From positions 1 to 64,000 of the forward strand of contig JAGFNK010000130.1 of assembly GCA_025769875.1 (NCBI GenBank): 64,000 nucleotides of DNA. Direction: 5' to 3'. Below, piece after piece: positions 45,916 through 55,407 of this stretch; within the stretch, counting starts at the first letter, position 1, and the number at the start of each line of letters is the position of its first letter. Source of the stretch: Russula earlei. Lineage: Eukaryota; Basidiomycota; Agaricomycetes; Russulales; Russulaceae. The notes below the pieces were generated by a model. That model saw only the letters and a program-made list of their open reading frames with translations, had not been told where the DNA came from and searched no databases. The translations under genes were made by a program, and so were the position numbers.

Positions 45916-47841
45916 TCAAAGAGGATTCAAATGGCCGCCCAATATGTGGTGGCCTGAAAAGGACGTAGTCACTTCAGCGTCTGCTTCGGCCACCTCGCGG
46001 ATCTTCCGGCCAATGTGGCTCGCAAAACTCTCAAAAGCCTGGACGTCATGCCCTTGCTTCCACTGTACGACCAATTGGGCCTCGTTCTCTCCCACGGAGC
46101 CCTCGACCCACACGTGCGCCATGAGGAGTACCGGTCTCTCGCTCTCGTCGTCCTCTTCGTCGTCCATCATTTGGCTCCCAGATGGCGAACCGAGATTGGC
46201 GACGCGTGCCCTAACCCTGCGTCGGGCAGAACGCGACCACGTGTCCTGCTTGGCGACCACGCAGACCCTGTCACTCATCAGACTGGAGATGGACACAGTG
46301 TCGCCTGCTAGAGCGCTCAGAACTCGCTGCACCGTCCCGGCAGGGGGCGCAATGCGGAGTGGCTGGCGATGCGTCGTTCGGGGTGGGAGGAGTCGACGTA
46401 ATGCGGGCGCGCTGGGGCGCGCAACGTCCTAGAGAACAATCGATGAGATCAGACGGGATACGGCAGGGGGACACGCTTGAGCGTACATCTGGCAGGCGTG
46501 TGTCTGTGAAGGACCAGGCGAGCGCCCAGCGACGCGTGTGGCCCTGGACAAGCTCAGTAATGGCGTAGTTGGTGACCTATTATGTGTATTGCGCGTCAAA
46601 GGAAACCCAGTAAGCGCTCGATACTCGAACGTACCGAGTGAGTTCGCAGGAGCGTCACGAGAGCTGTGAGAGATGACAGCTTGCCAAGCATGGAGGTGTA
46701 CCATCTACTAAAAACGGTTCGTGGATCAGGGCATACATTTTGATATCAAAAACGCGGTACGTGCCGACAGCCGTTGACCGAGCACGATGCTCTCATCCAC
46801 CTATTTTACCCACGAAAGCCTCTTCGCCACCAGGTGTGATCATCTCAACTTCAGCCCCAGTACAGATCTAAGGGAATGTTTAGAAATTGTTTGGAAATGA
46901 CGGCAATGAAATAGACGGACGGCGCTAGATCTGAGCTCTTTCGCGGCGGCCGACAGCTGGATTTCATCTGCGCTTGCATAGAATGGCGGGTTGCACATGC
47001 TGAAATCAAATCTACGCCCGCATTAGGTTCCAGAATAAGATTTGGTATCATGGGTGACGCACGAGACTCCCGTGTCTTGCATGAGCGGAAGCATGATGGG
47101 ACCCTTGGCATCAGCTCGGAGAAGGGTGATGCGTTCGGAGAAGGCCATTACGGTCTATATTTGACTGCGCAGAGATGAGAGACTTTGCATCAATATCTAA
47201 CACCCACATTAGCGGAGAGAAGGCCAAGAGCGAGATAAGACCAACCGGTGGCAACAAACTGCCAATTAAGGAGAGAGGCAGCAGGCAACGAGAGGGTAGA
47301 TAACCGATGCGCCCGTCCCACTGCAGAGATGGGTGAATATAAACAGAAGGCGAGATATATAACCAGTTACATGTCAAGCCCGAGAACCGGAGAAGGGTGT
47401 TCTGGTGAACAAGCTGTGTAAGATGATGTCTTGCAACCACAAAATGTAGTTAAGCCTGGTGATGGTGAGAACTCTGGCCAAGCCGCTAAGAAATCCAGAA
47501 GTCACCTGTTGGGTACCGGAGGGCATAACCTGTCATTTGGAATCTCTAGTTGTATATTGAAGTCACGATATAACAGTGCCTGAGTTAGCCGTCTGGGTAA
47601 CATACGTGAGACGATGGAGAGAAAGAATAAACAAGAGACTTTGGATGACCTTTGGGCAGTCTCGTCGTGAAAATCAATTGTAGGCGGACCATTATCGGAT
47701 GTACGAATAAGGCTGTGTGTAGTAAGTAAAGGTGAAAGCAACAACAGAAGAAAGAGAAACGTGCTGTGGTAGTAGAGGTGGGTAAGCGCGGGCGAGACTG
47801 GCAAAATCTGGTGGTGTCTTGTATGGGTTCCGTTCATGCAT
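45916..47841 (-). CDS. U6 snRNA m6A methyltransferase, METTL16 family (frame broken)
   Basis: Family that methylates the A of the U6 ACAGAGA box using S-adenosylmethionine. The start at 47841 gives [20 protein letters not shown]. Next exons encode [52 protein letters not shown], the SAM motif [38 protein letters not shown], then the catalytic NPPF in [45 protein letters not shown] and [20 protein letters not shown] follow. The end [19 protein letters not shown] leads to the stop at 45916. Three one-base insertions seem needed to explain the frame: near 47396-47411, 47264-47270 and 46797-46806. One intron has donor AT/GTAACT. Family assignment is firm; integrity is not. Confidence 0.85.
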
Positions 47842-48010
47842 AGTCACCGTCACGGGAGATGGTGTATGGTATCATCGAGCGTGAAAAGCTCTTCTGAACT
47901 GTGCGGAAGCGTCACGGTGGTCCTTGTGGGAGTGGAGTGGCTAGCCAGGCCAGACATGCTATGCGTAATCAACTTCTGCCGGGCCGGTCACATTCTCAAT
48001 GTTTGATGGA

Positions 48011-48022
48011 ATCTTAGCTTAG
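48011..48022 (+). repeat. LINE target-site duplication, left copy
   Basis: ATCTTAGCTTAG, identical to 52041-52052. Confidence 0.9.
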
Positions 48023-48043
48023 GGGGGCTCCTTGAACCGCGAC

Positions 48044-48052
48044 ACCACCGGG
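48044..48052 (+). repeat. MULE target-site duplication, left copy (9 bp)
   Basis: ACCACCGGG, identical to 50909-50917, immediately outside the left terminal inverted repeat. Confidence 0.85.
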
Positions 48053-48132
48053 AGTTGCGTTCTTTTCGCGGTGGGTTGAGTTACCATAAAAGGCGATTTT
48101 GTTGGCAAGAGAATCGGTACATCAATTATGCA
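48053..48132 (+). repeat. MULE left terminal inverted repeat
   Basis: Starts AGTTGCGTTC at 48053 and pairs with the reverse complement of 50829-50908. Inner length is approximate. Confidence 0.8.
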
Positions 48133-48203
48133 TTTAAATGTCACCAAATCATTTTCTCAATTACATATTTAATGACTTATTTATTAGCTATTAGACAAAT
48201 AAA

Positions 48204-50745
48204 TTAAATTGATACAAAAAAAGATTTTGTATTGTAAGGAACAGCAACAGTTGAGGCCGTTAGAGGCAGCGGTGCGAGTCCGAAGGGACCTGGTGCAAGG
48301 GAGGCGGCGGCATCGGAGGGAGGGGGGTTCCGAGGGAGGGACGACGGTTCCCTGAGGGCACGCGTGCGCACATTCGCGGCGGCAGATGTTGCATCGGGCT
48401 TGGCGCGCTTGCCCGACCGTTCGCCCCCGGCGTACAGATCATCGTGAACACGGCGGCGCTTTCCCTTAGCGACGCCGATGCTTCGCACTGTCAATCCCTG
48501 CACGTCGGGGAGACTGGTCCGTTGTTTTGGGCCCCGTTTGAGTTTGACACCCATACGCTCGGCTGTCTCCGTCCACGTTTTCTGATTGGGCGCGATCACT
48601 TCCTTATCAGGTAAGACCTTGGAGCCTTGAATTAAATTGATTGCGGCTGCCAAACTGTATTTGGCGGCCCGCGTGGCCTCAACGATCTCCGCTGTTTGAT
48701 TAGCGTTTTCAAGCCTAGATGTGAGATCGCGCGATAATGATATGATCTCCTGTGAGAGAGATACTAGGCTCTCCCTTGGTGTGGATGAAGAAGATGATGG
48801 GGATGGGGGGTCAGGTGATTTATTTGCACTTTCCTTTTGTGTGCTCCCCTCAGGACAGAGGTAGGGAAAGTGGATGTAGATTGCTGCAATGTGTTTGCAG
48901 AATCTAATCCGGGGATAATCTGTGCAATCACAAGTTGACTTCATCAGATCGATTGAGTAAAACGCGCCGGAACGGGACTGTGAAGCGACGTGAAAGCAGA
49001 TCTCATCGAATTGCAAGATCGAATCTTGTGAGATGCTCTCGGCACGGGTGAAAATTATATGACGCCTGTCAGCCGCCAGGTCCTGACCATCGAGCCCGAC
49101 GTTCTGCTGTTCGTGCCTGTTTTGGTAATACGGCACCATGCGACGCACTAGAACAAATAATATTCGATCGATCCGCCGATTGCGCTTGCCGTCGAGCCAA
49201 TGTGATTTGAGGACATGATGATATCTAAAAAGATTGAGTCATCTTATCTTTAGATCGGGAGGATCACATACGCTTCGATCAACATGTTGGTGTCCCCTTC
49301 CTCAAAGATATGTCAATTTTTCCGGTAAACCATGGACCACATATGCACCACAGGCATCCATTGGGACCCAAGATAGTTCACAAAAGTTTCTGGAACCTGG
49401 GATCAGTGGAGATCTCCTCCCAGATTTGTAGAAAGTCGGCCTGATCATCTGTATGTACCCATCTCTTGATCTTATCCCACAGATCAGGAAAATTGTTAGC
49501 ATGGAAGTGTGATCGCATCGCGCGCAACACGTGCCACTTGCAAAGCCATATCCGACTTCCCGGATAGGCAATCTTGAGGGCGGCAATCTGCGCGGCATCA
49601 CGATCTGTCATAATAATAGATGGCCGGATAGCCGGACTGGCATCCCTGACCCAACGGACAAAAAAGGATATTGTGTCCTTTGTTCCATTGGATGCCAGCA
49701 TCCAGGCAACAGGCACACCTATCCAGAAAGGGTAAGCGCGCTAAATTGACATTTAGTAAATATTACGCACCATGTCCCCAGTGATCGCGCGCGATCATGG
49801 TAAATAATAAAAAGTCCGGATATTGAGTTATATTATGAGTTGCATCGATACCGATGAAGCCGTTCCCGAGGCGGCGGAATGCCTCCATTTGGAAAGGGGT
49901 CTGGATGCATAATACATATGCATCCTCCTGCAGATTTGATTGAGATGGGGCACTGTGCAGCCTGTCTTTGTAAAAAACATTTGTTTTTTCATCTGTAAAC
50001 CTGTCCAACCAGAGCCTGGTGGAGATAGCATCCTCTGGATGCAGCCTGATAATCTCATCTTCCATTTCCCGGGCCATGCGGCTTACATCCCGGAGCGAGA
50101 TGAATCGGTCTCGGCTGCCATCGGGCGATGAATCCTGAATATCGCGTACCTTTCCATTATTAAGTTAGCGAATAAAAATAAAATAAATTCAATACAGGCA
50201 CTTACTATTTCCCGTGGATCAACCTTCTTTGACAGCATGAATTTAATTTTATCACGCGCTACGCGTGACATTCGTGTGTAAGCGAGATTAGCAATTCCGA
50301 TTTCATGGGAATGCTCGCTTGCATATTGTCCAAGAATGGTAGGCGCGTCCGCGTAAGACTTGATGACTATTCGGCAACGGCAACCCGTCTTCTTGATCTC
50401 GGATCTCCATGTGCGATCGGGGTGCTTCTTTACATAACTCGAAGCTCCCCCGGATAGTTGGCAGGAGCAGACGAAAACCTTCTTTGTCCATCCCTGCCCA
50501 TGCTTGGTGCTCAATGGAATCAATTCAATTGAGTGAGCCAATTCTTCTTGCCGGCGCCACACGTCGAAATCGGCTGCTGTCGGCCATTCCATGGGGTATC
50601 CGCCGTGCTCCCAGTCATAATTGAGTCCTCCCCTCTTTCCAGAATTGGCAGTGATCTGGAAACATTGTGTTGCAAAAGGGGCGCTCGGGCCGGAATGGGC
50701 GGATGATGCGGATGGCGCGCCAATCAATCGGAAACGAGATTGCAT
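48204..50745 (-). pseudogene. MULE transposase with SWIM zinc finger, inactivated
   Basis: The start at 50745 (MQSRFRLIG) leads into a DNA-binding region with VFVCSCQLSGG and TGCRCRIVIKS. The first catalytic Asp is in GNGFIGIDATHNITQY and the second in IIMTDRDAAQIAALK. WLCKWHVLRAM is the family's C/H block. The SWIM finger is CDCTDYPRIRFCKHIAAIYI. A long basic tail ends at 48204. Introns at about 50207, 49770 and 49270 splice in frame. Between RFQKL and FVNYLGSQWMP (near 49380-49395) the frame shifts, and a TGA interrupts YRKN/HIFEEGDTNM near 49319. This copy should not make active transposase. Confidence 0.85.
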
Positions 50746-50828
50746 TTCTTTTTTTTTTTGGTAGGGGGAAAATGGTAAGGAGTTATCTTATTATTAACCC
50801 ACTTATATAACTAAATTACATCCATTAA

Positions 50829-50908
50829 CGCATGATTGAAGTCCCGACTCTCTTGCCGACACAATCGCCTTTTATGGTAATTCAACACGCCACGAAATGT
50901 CAAAGACT
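50829..50908 (-). repeat. MULE right terminal inverted repeat
   Basis: The reverse complement starts AGTCTTTGAC at 50908 and shares TTACCATAAAAGGCGATT with the left end. Inner length is approximate. Confidence 0.8.
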
Positions 50909-50917
50909 ACCACCGGG
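50909..50917 (+). repeat. MULE target-site duplication, right copy (9 bp)
   Basis: ACCACCGGG, immediately outside the right terminal inverted repeat. Nine bases is the standard MULE duplication. Confidence 0.85.
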
Positions 50918-51962
50918 TCCGGATTTTCCCACGGCAAAGCCGGGGCAAGGATAGGCAGTGAGGATGACAGTGAGCTCTGCAAGGCCAGAGCCACCCGTCC
51001 GAGCCTTCGTAAAACTACGACCCCCTCACCAACTAAACCACCATCCACCAGGCCGACTGGCCAAACCAATACATAACACAATCACTATGTATGCTAGCGT
51101 AATCTGCAATGAGAACTCCTCCCACATAAACACACAACCCATACCGTACGACCACCCAGCTCCCCAACAACGAACAAGCAACACCAGCACCCTCCGTGAA
51201 CACCCTACCCAACTCCCACCTCCCTCCCCTCCAACTGTCACTACCAATGCCATGCCACCACAACCACGTGGAAACCACACATGACCCAAACCCCCTACCA
51301 CCAGCCTGCCTTTCACCACCCGAAACAAAAGTCCTTTGTCCCCAAGAACATAAACCAACCCACCAAAACACAGGACCATCTGGTCTCTAGTGAGAGAGAT
51401 GTGGCCACATGCACCACAACTATGGCCCAACATCGTCTAGGCACCATACTAGGCTGTTGATGCCTCACCCTCCCCAACCAAAATGATGAACCACACCATG
51501 ACCAGAACCGCTGTGGACGCAACCCAAAAGGAGCCACTTGTCTCCTCCAAATATCAATCTCAGAGGCCGCACACCTAATCTGGGTCATGAGGTGTGAACG
51601 AGTAATCCAAGACTGAAACCTACACAAGGTGGCTTCGTGCCATCAACATGAGGCTCACCAACAACAAAATCACCACAACACTAATCAAAGGGCCTTCGAG
51701 CTAGTGAGGGACACCTGGGAACATGTCCTTAGAAAAACAATGGACCTCCCGAATGACTGGATCTTCAACCGTGAGGTTTTAGTGGGTAGGAGGCTACAGT
51801 AAGTTTCTCGGCCATCTAACAGCATATCCTGAGTCCCACACTGCCCCCACACCGGCAACCCCCGGGGGGCGTGCGTAAATGCATTTCACCCCTCACATCC
51901 GGTCTCCGCACCGGCTACAGCGTGTCATAGAGCTGAACTAACTTTCTCCTGCTATCTTACCC

Positions 51963-52000
51963 TTATTTAGGTAGTTCTGTACCCGTAACTACCTAAATAA
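51963..52000 (+). repeat. LINE 3'-end hairpin (14-bp stem)
   Basis: 51963-51976 (TTATTTAGGTAGTT) is the exact reverse complement of 51987-52000, with a 10-base loop, 10 bases before the A tail. A 3' hairpin is often what the LINE reverse transcriptase recognises. Confidence 0.8.
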
Positions 52001-52009
52001 AACGCTATC

Positions 52010-52040
<31 letters not shown>

Positions 52041-52046
<6 letters not shown>

Positions 52047-52052
52047 GCTTAG
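52041..52052 (+). repeat. LINE target-site duplication, right copy
   Basis: ATCTTAGCTTAG directly after the 30-base A tail. Confidence 0.9.
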
Positions 52053-52114
52053 TGCAACATCCTACGCGTTAAACTTCGATACAAGACACCCAAACCGAAT
52101 AAACTCGCTGACAT

Positions 52115-53300
52115 TCAGGCAAAGGGAGCAAACCCGATGCGCAGGTTCCCGACATCCCGAGCAGAGTAAACGTTTTGGAGGAAAACGTGTGTCATATCGG
52201 TCAGCTCAGATCATGGGGAAAGCGACAGCTAATATACCACCCGTGAGATTCGGGTCTGCGGCTCCTCCGGCTGAGCAAGTGCTGGAGCCTTCGTGGATAG
52301 GCCAAATCTATCAGCCGGAATCTTGATCTCTATGCCTCCAACCCAAAAGGAAATGGACTGGATTGAAAGGATGGACAAGGGCGCCAGCTGGTCAGCGTGG
52401 CAGCACTAGACGACGTACTGATATAGAAACCACCAGACTCGGGGGTCGCACCGACGATTGAATCGTCGGTGCGTTGGGGCATGAGTTTCGCGATGCTATC
52501 GGGATCACCAACAATATCCAAGGTGCCAATGTCAAAGATCGCTTCAGTCATTCTCACCACGCGGGTCCCGTTCACAGTGATGGCATCGAAGGACGCTTGC
52601 CAGAATCCCTATCCCGCAGCCTAAGTGTTAGCATTCACGCGGAATCGATATGGCCAAGATGGGCAACAGGAGAAGTCACCCTTGAAGAGGGTCTCATTTA
52701 CGCCACCAAGGAAAAGCTCAGAGTCGTTGGCAGCGAGCTTGAATCCGAAAACGGGAGAAGCCAACACGTTCTCTGAGACAAGGGTCTGAAATGTCGGGGA
52801 TGCATTATAGACTGGAAACCGAGACCCATCACGCCATCTACTGCAAACTGATCGATTTGAAAGCAATTAGAGCAATCGGTTGCAAGCCCTGGTGTCTGCG
52901 CAGAGGTTTATAATTACAGATCAGCACCTTTTAACGGAGGAAAAGAGACGATTGTCCCTACAGTCAGACCGCCAAAGTTGACAACATCGGTATATTGATC
53001 ACCACTGACGGAGCTGCCCCCACCATAACTTATAACGAATGAGATCCCGAGATCCTTGGAGTTGGCACTAGCTGACGGGTCATATATTAGGTCCCGAGCA
53101 GCTTGAGCCGCATTTCGGGGAGGGAACGAAAAGATCGCTGCTGCCACTGTCCAAGTACGCTGTGTACGAACCACGGATGGTCGGCGAATGTCCGAAAGCA
53201 GACAGGACAAAACCTCGGCTTGTGTGCCAATAGAGATAGTACTATACCAACCGCTGTCGGGAAACACGACCTTGGATATCAATTGTCGGCGTGCGTTTTA
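52115..53300 (-). pseudogene. Pepsin-like (A1) aspartic protease, broken copy
   Basis: Paralogue of 53826-55407. The first catalytic motif YLDSGSSDLFVPS, then KCGSSC, GLTVGTIVSFPPLKG, GLATDCSNCFQIDQFAVDGV, SPVFGFKLAANDSELFLGGV and FWQASFDAITVNGTRVV are recognisable, and the end VGNLRIGFAPFA has its stop at 52115-52117. It lacks the signal peptide and propeptide. The frame breaks near 53085-53095 (SGPN/YDPSAS) and near 52800, where about 7 bases are missing relative to the other copy (GLGF.../VYNASP). The second catalytic motif is FDIGT instead of FDTGT. The LINE ends only 63 bases beyond its stop codon. Confidence 0.8.
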
Positions 53301-53825
53301 AGTTTCGATACAAAGGAAGCACCCATGTGGGGTGAGGCTTTGGTGTGAGTATGGAGACGAGTCGTTCGCCCTAGGCGAAGGGTAGACTTGAGACAACGAC
53401 GGAGGGCAAAGGGCAGGGACGAGCGCGAACGCAGACACAGATGCGAATACGATACGGGCGGGAGAAACGACAGGAGTGGTGCGCGCGGAGACGGTAACGA
53501 GAGACCGAGACTGTATTGCTTAGACAGTTGGTGTTCGTACCTTTGACGCTGAGGTTGGGTTATATATACCAGAGGTTGGTAGTAGTCCGAAGGCGAGTTA
53601 CTGAGGAGAAGAATGAAAGTACTGTAGTTGAAACGCGAGTCTGATGCACGCGTAAGAAAGAACTGAACGAAGGTAGCGAGTATGTCGAATTAGAACGAGC
53701 GGATATGTACGAGAATGAGTTGAGAACGAGAGCCGTCGCATCGCGTGTCGGAGTATGCACACTCCGTGACGCCGATCCGCTCCGCGCGTAGCCACGACGG
53801 TCGCCTCACGACACTGAGACGGCAT
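53301..53825. other. Spacer between the two protease copies
   Basis: No gene. The stretch 53400-53780 is GA-rich on the plus strand and holds the duplicated gene's flanks. No repeats of note. Confidence 0.4.
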
Positions 53826-55407
53826 TCAAGCAAGGGTAGCAAACCCGATGCGCAAGTTGCCGACATCCCAAGCGGAGTAAACGTTCTGAAGGAAAATCTG
53901 TCCGAGAATCCAGAATTCTGTGTCATATCGCAGTCAGCTCAGTTCAGGGGGAAGGCGACAGCTAACTTACCGCCCGTGAGGGTCGAGTCTGCGGCTGCAC
54001 CAGCTTCGCAGGTAGTACCGTCTTCAGAGCCTTGGAGTGGTCCAAGGTTAAATGAAGCAGCCGAAATCTTGACCTCCGTGCCTCCAACCCAAACGGAAAT
54101 GGGAGTATCAAAGTCACATGGGACTGAAGTAGAGGGATGAGCATGGGCCGCGGCTGATCGGCCGCACCTCACGACGTACTGGTGTAAGTACCATCACCAT
54201 ACTCTGGTGCTGAGTTGGCACCATGAATTGAAGCAAAGAATTTCGCGATGCCAGCGGAATCGCCGAGGATCTTCATGGTTCCGGTGTCGAAGATCGTTTC
54301 AGTCTTTCCAACGATACGGGTTCCGTTGACAATGACGGCATCGAACGGTGCTTGCCAGAAGCCCTATCCCGCAAAGTATGTGTCAGCGTTTGTGCAGGAT
54401 TGACACTCTTATTGACGGCAAACCGCATTGGACAAGGAGACCCAGGAGAAGTCACCCGTGAACAGGGAATTGTTTACGCCACCGAGAAAGAGATCAGAGC
54501 CGAGAGTAGCAAGCTTGATTCCGAACACGGGAGAAGTCAACATGTTTTCGGATATAAGAGTCTGGAGCGGTGGGACGGCATTAAAAACGGATATGGACGG
54601 GAAGCCCATACCCATCAGCCCGTCTGCTGAGAAATTACCGATTTGAAAACCTTCAGAATAGCTGGTTGCAAGTCCGAGTGTCTGCGCAGAGGCCTACGAT
54701 GTCACGGATCAGCCCTTTTTTATGGTAAAAAGGGAGACGATTTTCCCTACAGTCAAGCCAGCAACTTGTATACTATCAGAATATTGCTCGCCAGTGACAA
54801 TGTCACTATCTCCTAAAGTTAGCGTGAATGGGATCCCGAGATCGTTCGAGTGGGCGCTCGCAGACGGGTCATACGTCTTGTGTCCCCAGCAGCTTGACCC
54901 GCATTTGAAAGAGGGCACAAAAAGATCGCTGCTGGCAGTATCCAGGTTCACTGTTTACACCGTTCAGTCGAATGGCGAACTTTGAAGAGCAAACGGGAAG
55001 ATAATACCAGTGAAGGAATCGACGTGTGTACCGATAGAGATAGAACCAAACCACAATTCACTATCGTCAATCAGCGTCTCGCTGGCAGAGTCGCGCCTCC
55101 CCATCGGCTTAAGCCCCCCTGCAAGCGGGTGCTGCCTGCCAGTATTTTGCTCGTACACAACCATGCGGTATCCAATCTTCCTGCAAGTGTGATAGTAAGG
55201 GACTGATGCATCCTGCGAATTCAAGAGGGATTACGCGACTGAACGCCTCGTCTGACTTGTTGACACGGAGAGACTACGGACCCCACGAAGGCCGCCGCGC
55301 TTTGAGATGGGGACGGAAATGCCACGGGAAACAGGAGACCCAGCCAGCGAGACAGCCGCAACGAGAATGGGAAGTGCGGCGAAGACCAAGGTTAAAGGGA
55401 AATACAT
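53826..55407 (-). CDS. Secreted pepsin-like (A1) aspartic protease, polyporopepsin type
   Basis: The start at 55407 gives a signal peptide (MYFPLTLVFAALPILVAAVS) and a basic propeptide. The mature part begins near LWFGSISIGT. The first catalytic motif is NLDTASSDLFVPSFKCGSSC: the usual DTG is DTA here. GIPFTLTLGDSDIVTGEQYS, GLTVGKIVSLF, GLMGMGFPSISVFNAVPPLQ and GSDLFLGGVNNSLFTGDFSW follow. The second motif IFDTGTMKILGD is intact. A Cys-containing C-terminal lobe (DGTTCEAGAAADS) and the closing VYSAWDVGNLRIGFATLA follow. The stop is at 53826-53828. Exons join in frame. If active it digests extracellular protein at acid pH; the Gly-to-Ala change in the first motif makes activity uncertain. Confidence 0.85.

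Larger units (their letters stand above)
48053..50908 (-). mobile_element. Mutator-like (MULE) DNA transposon, 2.86 kb
   Basis: Bounded by the 9-bp duplication ACCACCGGG. The ends are inverted repeats that begin AGT on both sides directly at the duplication and align without gaps for about 80 bases. The best block is TTACCATAAAAGGCGATT, with GGCAAGAGA further in. It carries one transposase gene on the minus strand. It sits inside the LINE, so it inserted later than the LINE. Confidence 0.9.
48011..52052 (+). mobile_element. 5'-truncated LINE with target-site duplication, interrupted by a MULE
   Basis: The 12-base sequence ATCTTAGCTTAG at 48011-48022 is repeated exactly at 52041-52052. The right copy directly follows an A tract of 30 (52011-52040), the mark of target-primed reverse transcription. 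LINE DNA proper is 48023-48052 plus 50918-52040, about 1.15 kb once the MULE is removed. Its end codes for the C-terminal part of ORF2 of Tad-like LINEs (ISISEAAHLIWVMRCERVI; AINMRLTNNK; NREVLVGRRLQ), in several broken frames. The 5' end is truncated. It inserted just beyond the 3' end of the broken aspartic protease at 52115. Confidence 0.9.
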
